Source: Oscillospiraceae bacterium
GTDB taxonomy: Bacteria; Bacillota; Clostridia; Oscillospirales; Ruminococcaceae
Direction of reading: 5' to 3'
DNA: 39,389 nt
Assembly (NCBI GenBank): GCA_020024475.1
Contig: JAHHTS010000014.1
Span: 1 to 39,389 of the forward strand
Numbering within the stretch: position 1 is the first letter of the stretch; every line of letters starts with the position of its first letter. A model generated the notes under the pieces. The model worked only from the letters and a program-made list of their open reading frames with translations. It had not been told where the DNA came from and did no database searches. The position numbers were made by a program, and so were the translations under genes. Shown here piece after piece: positions 7,708 to 15,345 of the stretch.

Positions 7708-8037
7708 TTATTTAGATATTTTTTTAGAATTTCTTTTCTGCTCAACTTTTTCAGCGATTTTATCGCGCTCATAAAAGCAGTAGATACATAGACATACGCA
7801 AAAACCACTAACAATATACAGTAAGAACAACGTAAGGTTGAAAACTGACATATCTATGTTAAGGATGCCGTTGCCACCGGCACACATTCCAAAAGCAATA
7901 AGTGAATATATCAAAAATGTAATAGTAAGTCTTTTAGCTGAAGAAAGATTCATTTTTTTCATAAAAAAAGTTATGAATGAGCAACAGATAAAAGCATTAA
8001 TTGGTGCTGCAAAAGCATATATCACAAATGTGTTCAT
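7708..8037 (-). CDS. Small three-helix membrane protein
   Basis: Unrecognised 109-residue protein. Hydrophobic segments are at about residues 5-25, 37-55 and 66-88, followed by a lysine/glutamate-rich tail (YERDKIAEKVEQKRNSKK). GGGAGG stands before the ATG and a good promoter lies upstream, so it is very likely real. It is 42 bases upstream of the DnaD-domain gene on the same strand and may be cotranscribed with it, but nothing in the sequence ties it to replication. Confidence 0.65.
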   Translation of the reverse strand: MNTFVIYAFAAPINAFICCSFITFFMKKMNLSSAKRLTITFLIYSLIAFGMCAGGNGILNIDMSVFNLTLFLLYIVSGFCVCLCIYCFYERDKIAEKVEQKRNSKKISK

Positions 8038-8088
8038 ATGACCCTCCCAAGATGTAAATAAATATTTATTATCAAATCTATAAAGATT

Positions 8089-8117
8089 ATTTTATATTTT
8101 TTTTGTGGATATGTCAA
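8089..8117 (-). promoter_or_regulatory. Promoter of the three-helix membrane protein gene
   Basis: On the minus strand TTGACA (8117-8112) is followed after 17 bp by TAAAAT (8094-8089). It probably also feeds the downstream DnaD and DnaC-like genes, since no terminator separates them. Confidence 0.65.
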
Positions 8118-8200
8118 ATAAAAATAATTGAAGTTATGTGAATTTTTGTGAAATAAAAATCATAGTGAATTTGATTATTAGTGATTTAATCACAAAAATA

Positions 8201-8229
8201 TTGTTTTTTTTTGTGAAATTTGATAGTAT
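8201..8229 (+). promoter_or_regulatory. Probable promoter of the TSCPD gene
   Basis: TTGTTT (8201-8206) and TAGTAT (8224-8229) are 17 bp apart, about 40 bases before the start codon. The spacer contains TTGTGAAAT (8211-8219), one of several GTGA elements in this region. Confidence 0.45.
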
Positions 8230-8269
8230 ACCGTTGTAATATATAGATAGTGTGTGGAGGATGATTAGT

Positions 8270-8548
8270 ATGGAATACACAAGAAGACATAAAGGAACAT
8301 GTTCAAGAAGTTCAACAGTGGTTATTGAAGATGGTATTATTAAAGACTTGAAAGTAGTTGGTGGCTGTGATGGTAACATTAAAGGAATTATGCAGTTGGC
8401 AGTAGGTTTGCCAGTAGACTTGGTAATAGAAAGATTCCGTGGTACACCATGTATGCTAAAATCAACATCTTGTCCTGACCAGATTGCTATTACATTGCAG
8501 GAAGCTTTGGCAGAAGAAGCTAAAGAAAAAGATTTAGCAAATGCGTAA
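8270..8548 (+). CDS. TSCPD domain protein (TIGR03905-like)
   Basis: A 92-residue protein of the TSCPD domain group, named after the motif seen here as TSCPDQ (residues about 68-73). The TSCPD domain occurs at the C-terminus of some ribonucleotide reductases and as stand-alone small proteins in Clostridia, where its role is not known. Cysteines in GTCSRSS, GGCDGN, TPCM and TSCPD could bind metal, which is inference. The start at 8270 is chosen because GGAGG lies nine bases upstream; the longer GTG-initiated frame would run through that site. It is monocistronic with a terminator directly after it. Confidence 0.85.
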   Translation: MEYTRRHKGTCSRSSTVVIEDGIIKDLKVVGGCDGNIKGIMQLAVGLPVDLVIERFRGTPCMLKSTSCPDQIAITLQEALAEEAKEKDLANA

Positions 8549-8561
8549 ATAATAAAATAAT

Positions 8562-8591
8562 AAATAGCTTTGCATGAATGCAAAGCTATTT
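8562..8591. terminator. Bidirectional terminator
   Basis: AAATAGCTTTGCA and its complement (8562-8574 with 8579-8591) form a hairpin with a TGAA loop followed by a T tract on the plus strand. It sits between the convergent TSCPD and C_GCAxxG_C_C genes. Confidence 0.88.
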
Positions 8592-8592
8592 T

Positions 8593-9018
8593 TTATTTGT
8601 TTTCTTGTCTTTTTAACAACAGTTCAACAGTATCGGCCGCAAAAAGTACATATTCGCTACATCTGTATTGCTGATTTATGTTAGAAATATCGTTTGAACC
8701 TATAAGGCATTCACATTTTACGGATCCAAATTTATTCTCAAAAGCTGTCAGGAAATCTTCGACTAATTGAAAAACTAATTTGTTGTCTTGATTATAGTCG
8801 GTACGTCCGTATTTAGCACCAATCGCTGCAACTGCACCATTTACAGCTCCACAGTTTGCACATCTCCCCATGTTTCCGTGCATACCAGTCATCATTTTTA
8901 TTGCTTCTTTGGGCAAATCTACAACGCCACGCTCTATAAGTAAACGGAGTGTGCTTTCTGAGCAGGCCATCAAATCATCACCAAAAAACGGCACTTTTTC
9001 ATTTATAATTTGTGACAT
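8593..9018 (-). CDS. C_GCAxxG_C_C family protein
   Basis: A 141-residue member of the family named for its C_GCAxxG_C_C motif, seen here as CANCGAVNGAV around residues 53-63, with further cysteines at C19, in VKCECL, and in RCSEY. These proteins are assumed to be redox or metal proteins in anaerobes; the activity is not known. Glycines around the motif (GMHGNMGRC) are also typical. The ATG is preceded by AAAGGAG. It is divergent from the Clp ATPase gene with a 125-base A/T-rich gap. Confidence 0.82.
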   Translation of the reverse strand: MSQIINEKVPFFGDDLMACSESTLRLLIERGVVDLPKEAIKMMTGMHGNMGRCANCGAVNGAVAAIGAKYGRTDYNQDNKLVFQLVEDFLTAFENKFGSVKCECLIGSNDISNINQQYRCSEYVLFAADTVELLLKRQENK

Positions 9019-9143
9019 AATATTACTCCTTTCAAGTTTATATTTAATATATCATAAATTAAATGTAATTTACAATTTTTTTCTGTTTATAGATTGATAT
9101 TGAATGTAATAATATAATCAATTCAAATATAAAGGAAATTAAT

Positions 9144-11393
9144 ATGTATAGATTTAAAAATTTTTCTGAAAGTGGAAACAAGTGTATTGATTCTTCGATT
9201 TCCATAGCTTGTAAGATAGGAAATATAACTGTAGGAACAGAGCACTTGTTACTTGGCATTATATCTTGTGGAAAATCTGATGCAAGTGCTTTGTTATCTG
9301 AATATGAAATAACTTTTTCTTGTGTTTATAATATTATAAATAATATTATAGGTACAGGCAAAAATACTTTTTTAAGCGAAGAAGACTTAAGTGCTAACGC
9401 AATACTAGTTCTTAAAACAGCATATAGCAAGGCGATTAGAAACAATAAAGTATCTGCAGGAGTTAATGAAATATTATATGGAATTTTGAGTGTAAAAAGT
9501 TGTATGGCATATAAGATTATTGCAAATCTTGTGGAAGATATGGATTTGTTTTGCAAAAAGCTAGAAATATTGCAGCAACATTATAATATAGATATTCAAA
9601 AAAGCGAAAATAAGAAAGAGTTTAAAAATCTTGAAAAATATGCTAGAAACTTAACTGAAATGGCATCATTATCAGCTTTTGACCCGTGTATAGGCAGAGA
9701 AAAAGAGATAAAACAGGTTATAGAAATACTTTTGAGAAGACAAAAAAACAATCCGTGTCTTGTAGGTATGGCGGGTGTTGGTAAGACGGCAATAGTAGAA
9801 GGACTTGCAAATTTAATAGCAAGTGGAAATGTTCCTTCACAGATGAAAAATAAAACTATTTATGCACTCGATATGGCTTATTTATTAGCGGGTACAAAAT
9901 ATAGAGGAGATTTCGAAGAACGATTAAAATCTATAATAGATGAAGCTTCATATAACAAAGATGTTATTTTATTTATAGATGAAGTCCATGTAATTGTTTC
10001 TGCGGGTGGAGCTGAGGGGGCTATAGATGCAGCTAATATATTAAAGCCGGCACTGGCGCGAGGAATTATACAAGTTATAGGTGCAACCACCGTGGATGAA
10101 TATAGAAAAACAATTGAAAAGGATTCAGCACTTGAAAGAAGATTTTCAGCTGTAAATATACTGGAACCATCAAAGGAAAAGTCAATCAAAATTTTAATTG
10201 GTTTAAAAGAAAAATATGAAAATTTTCATCATATTTCAATAACTGATAATGCTATTGAAAAAAGCGTAGAGTTGTCAATCAAATATATGAATTATAGATT
10301 TTTACCGGATAAGGCTGTGGATGTTTTGGATCAAAGTTGTGCAGCCTCTTTACTTGCTGGAGAAAAAATATTACTTCCAGAGCGTGTAATAAAAACCGTA
10401 AGTAAAATATCTGGTGTGCCTATTGAGAAAATAAAAAATGAAGAGCGGGAAAAACTTATTTTTATAGAGAGTAATTTATCACAAAAAATAATTGGACAAG
10501 AAAAAGCAACAAAGGCTATAGCCAATGCTCTAAAAAGGTGGAGGACAGGGCTTAAAGAAAACAATGGACCAATAGTAACTTTTTTGTTTTGCGGGCCTAC
10601 AGGTGTAGGTAAAACTTATAGTTGTAAGGTCTTATGTGAAGAGTTATTTCATGATGAAAATTGTCTAATAAGAATAGATTGTACAGAATATACTGAGAAA
10701 AACGATGTAACAAAGTTAATAGGAGCTCCTCCGGGGTATATAGGCTACGATGATGGAGGAAGATTGGAAAAAGAAATGAGTGGACATCCTAATAATATTA
10801 TACTTTTTGATGAGATTGAAAAAGCTCATTCGGATTTGCATAATCTACTTTTACAAATTATGGATGAAGGCTTTGTAACTACTTCAAAAGGTAAAAAGCT
10901 CATGTTCAAAAACAGTATAATAGTTATGACATCTAATTTAGGTGCTAAGGAAATCAATGAGAACAAAGTTTCGTTTGGATTTTTTCCTGATTTAAATAAT
11001 AATAATAATCTAGAGGATAAGGCGAAGAAAGCAGTAAAAGAGTTTTTTTCTCCAGAATTTATAGCTAGAATAGATAATATCATAGCATTTAATCCATTGT
11101 CTAAAGAAGAAATTAAAATGATAATTCGTAAACAACTTAAAGATTTGTGCCGAAAATTATTAAAACAAGACATAAATGTATCTTTTGATGAAAGCGTTTT
11201 GAATTATATATGTGAAAAATGTAATAGTGTTTCATACGGTGCAAGACAAATAAAAAAGACTATAACTGAATTATTAGAAAATGAAATTAGTGATATGATT
11301 ATAACTGGAATATTAGAGGCTGGAACATTAGTAAATATATGTGCAGATAATGGAAATATTTCAGCGAAAATATGTGAAAAAATAACAAAATAA
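9144..11393 (+). CDS. ClpA/ClpC-type AAA+ unfoldase without a middle domain
   Basis: A Clp/Hsp100 unfoldase that would deliver proteins to ClpP. The 749 residues contain a Clp_N domain with two repeats (1-145), a first AAA+ module with Walker A GMAGVGKTA (about 207-215), Walker B ILFIDEVH (274-281) and the arginine finger in LERRFSAV, and a second module with GPTGVGKTY (about 482), Walker B ILFDEIEKAH and the C-terminal D2-small domain. Only about 45 residues join RFLPDKAVDVLDQS to the second module, so the coiled UVR/M domain of ClpC is missing, as in ClpA. A SFGF motif (after NLGAKEINENKV) sits where the ClpP-docking G-F tripeptide is found. AAAGGA precedes the ATG. No adaptor such as mcsA/mcsB or ctsR is adjacent. 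Confidence 0.9.
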   Translation: MYRFKNFSESGNKCIDSSISIACKIGNITVGTEHLLLGIISCGKSDASALLSEYEITFSCVYNIINNIIGTGKNTFLSEEDLSANAILVLKTAYSKAIRNNKVSAGVNEILYGILSVKSCMAYKIIANLVEDMDLFCKKLEILQQHYNIDIQKSENKKEFKNLEKYARNLTEMASLSAFDPCIGREKEIKQVIEILLRRQKNNPCLVGMAGVGKTAIVEGLANLIASGNVPSQMKNKTIYALDMAYLLAGTKYRGDFEERLKSIIDEASYNKDVILFIDEVHVIVSAGGAEGAIDAANILKPALARGIIQVIGATTVDEYRKTIEKDSALERRFSAVNILEPSKEKSIKILIGLKEKYENFHHISITDNAIEKSVELSIKYMNYRFLPDKAVDVLDQSCAASLLAGEKILLPERVIKTVSKISGVPIEKIKNEEREKLIFIESNLSQKIIGQEKATKAIANALKRWRTGLKENNGPIVTFLFCGPTGVGKTYSCKVLCEELFHDENCLIRIDCTEYTEKNDVTKLIGAPPGYIGYDDGGRLEKEMSGHPNNIILFDEIEKAHSDLHNLLLQIMDEGFVTTSKGKKLMFKNSIIVMTSNLGAKEINENKVSFGFFPDLNNNNNLEDKAKKAVKEFFSPEFIARIDNIIAFNPLSKEEIKMIIRKQLKDLCRKLLKQDINVSFDESVLNYICEKCNSVSYGARQIKKTITELLENEISDMIITGILEAGTLVNICADNGNISAKICEKITK

Positions 11394-11394
11394 A

Positions 11395-11417
11395 ATAGGC
11401 GCAATCACTGCGCCTAT
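11395..11417. terminator. Bidirectional terminator
   Basis: ATAGGCGCA (11395-11403) pairs with TGCGCCTAT (11409-11417) across a five-base loop. A T-rich run follows on the plus strand and a T-rich run on the minus strand. It separates the Clp gene from the convergent 72-residue gene. Confidence 0.88.
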
Positions 11418-11422
11418 AAATT

Positions 11423-11641
11423 TTATTTTTCTTCAATTGTGTATGTGAATTCGTAAATTTCCTGCAAGGCTTTTACTTTATCCTCGTTATCTTCAATAAA
11501 TGTTTTTGTGTAAATATTCTTGCCTTCTTTTTTATAATCTTCTAAGATTTCTTGTAATTTTTCCCAACACTCATCTGCTTTTTCATAATCTTCTGCCAAT
11601 TCTATAATAAATTCTCTATGTTTTGGTACTCTTGCTTTCAT
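11423..11641 (-). CDS. Small acidic helical protein, unknown function
   Basis: A 72-residue product that I do not recognise. It is rich in glutamate and lysine and predicted helical, with no cysteines besides one in DECWEKL, and no membrane segment. AGAGGTAA before the ATG and a very good promoter (TTGACT, 17 bp, TACAAT) upstream argue that it is expressed. It stands alone between the Clp gene and the aminopeptidase gene. Confidence 0.7.
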   Translation of the reverse strand: MKARVPKHREFIIELAEDYEKADECWEKLQEILEDYKKEGKNIYTKTFIEDNEDKVKALQEIYEFTYTIEEK

Positions 11642-11670
11642 ATTTTACCTCTTTAAATTTTATTTTTTAT

Positions 11671-11699
11671 ATTGTATATGTATTTTCACTAAAAGTCAA
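11671..11699 (-). promoter_or_regulatory. Promoter of the 72-residue protein gene
   Basis: TTGACT (11699-11694) and TACAAT (11676-11671) on the minus strand, spaced 17 bp, 30 bases before the ATG. Confidence 0.75.
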
Positions 11700-11729
11700 C
11701 AAATCTATGTTTTAATAACATTATAGTTA

Positions 11730-11738
11730 TGATATAAT
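11730..11738 (+). promoter_or_regulatory. Extended -10 promoter of the M29 aminopeptidase gene
   Basis: TGATATAAT is an extended -10 element (TGn followed by TATAAT). No good -35 is visible at the proper distance. The ATG is 33 bases downstream. Confidence 0.5.
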
Positions 11739-11770
11739 AACCAATAATGATATAAAAAGAGGTAACAAAT

Positions 11771-13003
11771 ATGAATGATAAATTATTAAAACAATACGGA
11801 GAAATGGCTGTACGAGCAGGTGTTAATATTCAACCTGGTCAAACACTTATCATCAATGCACCAATTACAGCATCTGATCTTGTACATCACTGTGCAAACG
11901 CTGCTTATGATGCTGGTGCAAAAGAAGTTGTTGTACATTATTCAGACGAAAAACTTTCAAGAATAAAAATGGAAAGGACATCTCAAGAAACACTTTGTGA
12001 TATTAAGCCTTGGATACAAGCTTCGTATTTAGATTATATTAAAAGTGAAGGACGAGCTGCTATACTTTCAATAACAGGCGGAGATCCTGAAATTTATAAA
12101 GATATTGATGTTAAAAAAGTAAATGCTGCTAGTCTTGCAAAAATGAATGCGTTATCTGAATATAGAGATTATACAATGGCATCTCGTATTCAATGGTGTG
12201 TTATAGCTGTTCCAAGTGAAGGGTGGGCTAAAAAAGTTTTCCCAGAACTTTCCGCAGAAGAAGCGGTAGAACAACTTTGGCAGACAATATTCAAAGTTAG
12301 TCATGTTGAAGGCGATGCTGTACAGAACTGGAAAATATATGCTAAACAGCGGGCAGTTAGAAGAGATAAAATAAATGCAATGAAACTTAAAGAGCTTCAT
12401 TTTACTTCTTCAAATGGCACAGATTTACATGTAGGTCTCGCCGATGATAGAGTATGGGGAGGCGTAAGTGAATACAATGAGCAAGGTGTTGAATTTATTC
12501 CAAATATGCCAACCGAAGAATTATTTACTGCTCCTCATAAAGACAGAGTAAATGGTGTAGTTTACGGTACGAAACCTTATGTGTATAATGGAAGCCTTAT
12601 TGAAGACTTTGTGTTAAAATTCAAAGATGGTAAAGTAGTTGATTTTGATGCTAAAAGTGGAAAAGAACTTCTTGCTGAGCTTTTGAATACCGATGAGGGC
12701 TCTAGTCGTATTGGCGAAGTTGCTCTTGTTCCTGCATCTAGTCCTATAAATAAGGAAAATGTTTTGTTCTATGAAACATTATTTGATGAAAATGCTGCTT
12801 GTCATATTGCTCTTGGACAAGGGTATCCGGGTACAGTTGAAGGTGGAGAAAAAATGACAACCAATCAGCTTCTTGAAAAAGGTGTAAATGATTCAGTTGT
12901 TCATGAAGATGTTATGGTAGGTTCAGCTGATATGAAAGTAACTGGCATTTGCGAAAACGGGGAAACTGTTCTTATTTTTGAAAATGGCGAATGGGTGTTT
13001 TAA
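11771..13003 (+). CDS. M29 family aminopeptidase (AmpS/PepS type)
   Basis: A 410-residue metallo-aminopeptidase of family M29, which removes N-terminal residues from peptides in the cytosol. Family features include the N-terminal Rossmann-like half (QTLIINAPI, GAKEVVVHYSD), the active-site segment NMPTEELFTAPHKDRVNG with the metal-binding glutamate, NAACHIALGQGYP with the metal-binding histidine, and NDSVVHEDVMVGS containing the HxD pair. Length is the usual 400-410. AAAGAGGTAAC precedes the ATG. Transcribed alone. No terminator stands immediately after it; the next hairpin belongs to the rimP leader. Confidence 0.93.
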   Translation: MNDKLLKQYGEMAVRAGVNIQPGQTLIINAPITASDLVHHCANAAYDAGAKEVVVHYSDEKLSRIKMERTSQETLCDIKPWIQASYLDYIKSEGRAAILSITGGDPEIYKDIDVKKVNAASLAKMNALSEYRDYTMASRIQWCVIAVPSEGWAKKVFPELSAEEAVEQLWQTIFKVSHVEGDAVQNWKIYAKQRAVRRDKINAMKLKELHFTSSNGTDLHVGLADDRVWGGVSEYNEQGVEFIPNMPTEELFTAPHKDRVNGVVYGTKPYVYNGSLIEDFVLKFKDGKVVDFDAKSGKELLAELLNTDEGSSRIGEVALVPASSPINKENVLFYETLFDENAACHIALGQGYPGTVEGGEKMTTNQLLEKGVNDSVVHEDVMVGSADMKVTGICENGETVLIFENGEWVF

Positions 13004-13096
13004 TTTATACCAATAGCATGATACGGTAAGACGTATAAGTTTTGTTATGTGAATTTCTTTGCTTTTGCAATTGTTAAAAATATATGTGTGTAACTA

Positions 13097-13125
13097 TTGC
13101 AATAACACTAAAAGTGTGGTATTAT
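13097..13125 (+). promoter_or_regulatory. Promoter of the rimP-nusA-infB operon
   Basis: TTGCAA (13097-13102) and TATTAT (13120-13125) are separated by 17 bp. Transcription would start near 13132, giving a leader of about 75 bases before rimP. Confidence 0.7.
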
Positions 13126-13151
13126 ATATTTGTAATTTATCTTGAGTAAAG

Positions 13152-13180
13152 GAGAGTGGGTTTTCCCACTCTCTTGTTTT
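13152..13180 (+). terminator. Terminator-like hairpin in the rimP leader (attenuator candidate)
   Basis: GAGAGTGGG (13152-13160) pairs perfectly with CCCACTCTC (13165-13173) across four T and is followed by TTGTTTTTAG. It lies between the promoter at 13097-13125 and the rimP start at 13207, so it would act within the operon's own leader. It could also stop readthrough from the aminopeptidase gene. Confidence 0.8.
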
Positions 13181-13206
13181 TAGTAAAAAAATGGAGGTAA
13201 TCTGCT

Positions 13207-13686
13207 TTGGCAAAAGGTAGGAAGGCTACAGATGTTGTGGAAGAAATTGTAAAACCTGTTTGTGAACAAATGGGTCTTGTCCTTTGGGATGTTCGCTTTG
13301 AAAAAGAAGGTCCCGATTGGTTCTTAAGAGTGTTTATCGACAAAGACGAAGGAAGCATAAATATTGATGAGTGTGAAGCTCTTTCACGCGCAGTAGATCC
13401 GCTGATTGATGAAGCTGATCCAATCAGTCAAAATTATTATTTTGAAGTTTCTTCAGCAGGTCTTGGAAGAAAACTTCTGAAACCTTTTCATTTTGAAAAA
13501 AAGATTGGACAAAAAGTTCTTGCGCGACTTATACGCGCTGTGGATGGTGTTAAAGAAATAAAAGGAACACTGAAATCATATAATGACGGGATTATCACAA
13601 TAGAAGCGGAAGATAGTACACAATATGATGTAGTAGTCAAAGAAACATCTTTTGTTAAGCTTTGTGATGATGAGGATTTATTTTAG
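13207..13686 (+). CDS. rimP: Ribosome maturation factor RimP
   Basis: RimP assists 30S subunit assembly. The 159-residue protein has the typical N-terminal domain (VCEQMGLVLWDVRFEKEG, residues about 19-36, then FLRVFIDKDEGSINIDECEALSRAVDPLID), the EVSSAGLGRKL motif around residues 81-91 and the C-terminal SH3-like domain. Translation starts at a TTG codon: GGAGG is at 13193-13197, nine bases before TTG, and there is no ATG in frame nearby. It is the first gene of the rimP-nusA-ylxR-ylxQ-infB operon, 16 bases before nusA. The non-AUG start fits the usually low output of this gene. Confidence 0.95.
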   Translation: MAKGRKATDVVEEIVKPVCEQMGLVLWDVRFEKEGPDWFLRVFIDKDEGSINIDECEALSRAVDPLIDEADPISQNYYFEVSSAGLGRKLLKPFHFEKKIGQKVLARLIRAVDGVKEIKGTLKSYNDGIITIEAEDSTQYDVVVKETSFVKLCDDEDLF

Positions 13687-13702
13687 TAGGAGATAATAAA
13701 AA

Positions 13703-14752
13703 ATGAATAAAGATTTTTTTGAAGCACTTGATGTTCTCGAAAAAGAGAGAGGCATAAAAAAAGAAGTACTTATTGAAAAAGTTACAAAAGCAATGGAAGT
13801 TGCAGTCGAAAAAGACCTAGGTATCGAAGGTAACGTTAGCGTGGTTGCTGATGTAGAAAAGAAAAACTTTGTTGTTGCTGTTATGAAAACAGTTGTTGAA
13901 ACTGTTGAGGATCCAGATAAAGAAATTTCATTTGAAGATGCTAAAAAACTTAAATCAAGGGCAAAAATAGGCACAGAAATTGGTATTCCTCTTAAAATGA
14001 AAGATTTTGGCTACATTGCAATTGGTGCAGCTAAAAATGTTATTCGACAAGGTATTAAAGAAGCTGAAAAAGCACAGCTTTTTGAAGATATGCAAGGAAA
14101 ATCACATGAACTTGTAACAGGTATTGTTCAGAGAATTAGTGAAAAAAGTGGCGCAGCCATTCTACAAATCGGCAACAATGAATTTGTTCTTCCTAAAGAA
14201 GAAATGATTCCTGGTGAAGAGATTAAACCAGGAGAACATATTAAAGTTTATGTTGTTGATGTTATCTCGACGGATCGTGGACCTAAAATTATGCTTAGCC
14301 GAACTCATCCAGGCTTTGTAAGCAGAATGTTTGAACTTGAAGTTCCAGAAATTTATGATGGAACAGTTGAAATCAAAGCAATCAGTCGTGAAGCTGGTGC
14401 TAGAACTAAAATGGCTGTTTGGTCTAAAGATAGCGATGTGGATGCAATAGGTGCGTGTATTGGTACAAAAAGAAGCCGTGTAGAGAATGTTATTTCACAG
14501 CTTGGTGGCGAAAAAATTGATATCATTAAATATAGCGAAGATCCTGTTGAGTTTATAAGCGCTGCACTTTCGCCATCCGCTGTTACAAGTGTTGAAGTTT
14601 TGTCACAACAACCAAAATCTTGTCGTGTCACAGTGCCAGATGAACAACTTTCACTTGCTATTGGTAATAGAGGTCAAAATGCGCGTCTTGCAGCGCGTCT
14701 TACTGGCTATAATATTGATATACACCCTGAAAGTGGTTACTTTGGTGAATAA
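13703..14752 (+). CDS. nusA: Transcription termination/antitermination factor NusA
   Basis: NusA binds RNA polymerase and nascent RNA and modulates pausing and intrinsic termination. The 349-residue protein has the N-terminal polymerase-binding domain (1-130), an S1 domain (about 133-200, ELVTGIVQRISEKSGAAILQ), KH1 (ACIGTKRSRVENVISQLGGE, near 251-270) and KH2 (SLAIGNRGQNARLAARLTGY, near 318-337). It lacks the C-terminal acidic repeats of Proteobacteria, as is normal in Firmicutes. AGGAGA precedes the ATG. Because the operon leader contains an intrinsic terminator, NusA could influence its own expression; this is inference. Confidence 0.97.
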   Translation: MNKDFFEALDVLEKERGIKKEVLIEKVTKAMEVAVEKDLGIEGNVSVVADVEKKNFVVAVMKTVVETVEDPDKEISFEDAKKLKSRAKIGTEIGIPLKMKDFGYIAIGAAKNVIRQGIKEAEKAQLFEDMQGKSHELVTGIVQRISEKSGAAILQIGNNEFVLPKEEMIPGEEIKPGEHIKVYVVDVISTDRGPKIMLSRTHPGFVSRMFELEVPEIYDGTVEIKAISREAGARTKMAVWSKDSDVDAIGACIGTKRSRVENVISQLGGEKIDIIKYSEDPVEFISAALSPSAVTSVEVLSQQPKSCRVTVPDEQLSLAIGNRGQNARLAARLTGYNIDIHPESGYFGE

Positions 14753-14771
14753 TTGCTGAAGGAGAAAAACT

Positions 14772-15041
14772 ATGGCAATAAGAAAAATTCCACAGCGCAG
14801 ATGCATTGGATGTAATACATCAAAAGATAAGAAAAATCTTATTAGAGTCGTAAAAAATGCAGAAGGCGAAATTTCAATAGATATTACGGGAAAAAAGCCT
14901 GGTAGAGGCGCATATATTTGTAACGATGTAAATTGTCTGAAAGCTGCTAGAAAAGGTAAAAAGCTTGAAAGAGCATTTGAAACTCAAATAAGCGAAGAAA
15001 TCTATGACAGACTAGAACAGGAGATTTCAAAACATGAATAA
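14772..15041 (+). CDS. ylxR: YlxR family RNA-binding protein (RnpM-like)
   Basis: An 89-residue YlxR protein, a small RNA-binding protein found beside nusA; in some Firmicutes it has been linked to RNase P and to glucose response. The family motifs are RRCIGCNTSKDKKNLIRVV (residues about 8-26) and KKPGRGAYIC (about 46-55), with a CxxC pair. AAGGAGAAAAAC precedes the ATG. It overlaps ylxQ by 8 bases, which suggests translational coupling. Confidence 0.93.
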   Translation: MAIRKIPQRRCIGCNTSKDKKNLIRVVKNAEGEISIDITGKKPGRGAYICNDVNCLKAARKGKKLERAFETQISEEIYDRLEQEISKHE

Positions 15042-15345
15042 ATTGCTGTTTGGATTATCTCTTACAAAGAAATCTGGAAAATTGACTTACGGCTTTGATT
15101 CAGTAAAGACATCAGTTATAAAAGGTGAGGCATATTTAGTATTATTAACAAGTGACCTCAGTGAAAAAACAGTAAAAAGAGTAAAATATTTTTGTGAAAA
15201 TATCACAGATGTTTATAAAACAAGTCTTACGCAATTTGAAATATCTCAAGTTGTAGGTAGACTAACTGGCGTTCTTGCAATTACAGATGAAAATTTAGCT
15301 ATATTGTGTAGAAATGCTATAAAAGAAACAGAAGGAGAGTTGTAA
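15034..15345 (+). CDS. ylxQ: L7Ae-family protein YlxQ
   Basis: A 103-residue member of the ribosomal L7Ae/L30e/S12e family, whose proteins bind kink-turn RNA. The conserved core is visible: LTKKSGKLTYGFDSVKTSVI with the glycine-rich loop, AYLVLLTSDLSEKTVKRVK, and the C-terminal VVGRLTGVLAITDENLA. It overlaps ylxR by 8 bases and its stop codon is directly followed by the infB ATG, so the three genes are probably translated as a coupled set. The exact RNA target is unknown. Confidence 0.9.
   Translation: MNKLLFGLSLTKKSGKLTYGFDSVKTSVIKGEAYLVLLTSDLSEKTVKRVKYFCENITDVYKTSLTQFEISQVVGRLTGVLAITDENLAILCRNAIKETEGEL

Noticed and set aside
8134..8583. Minus-strand open frame of 149 codons antisense to the TSCPD gene
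   Set aside because: It covers the promoter, TSCPD gene and terminator on the opposite strand and has no ribosome binding site.
11132..11146. ACAACTTAAAG match to the S24 operator inside the Clp gene
   Set aside because: Only the left half and centre match, it is within coding sequence for a conserved domain, and the right half-site is absent.
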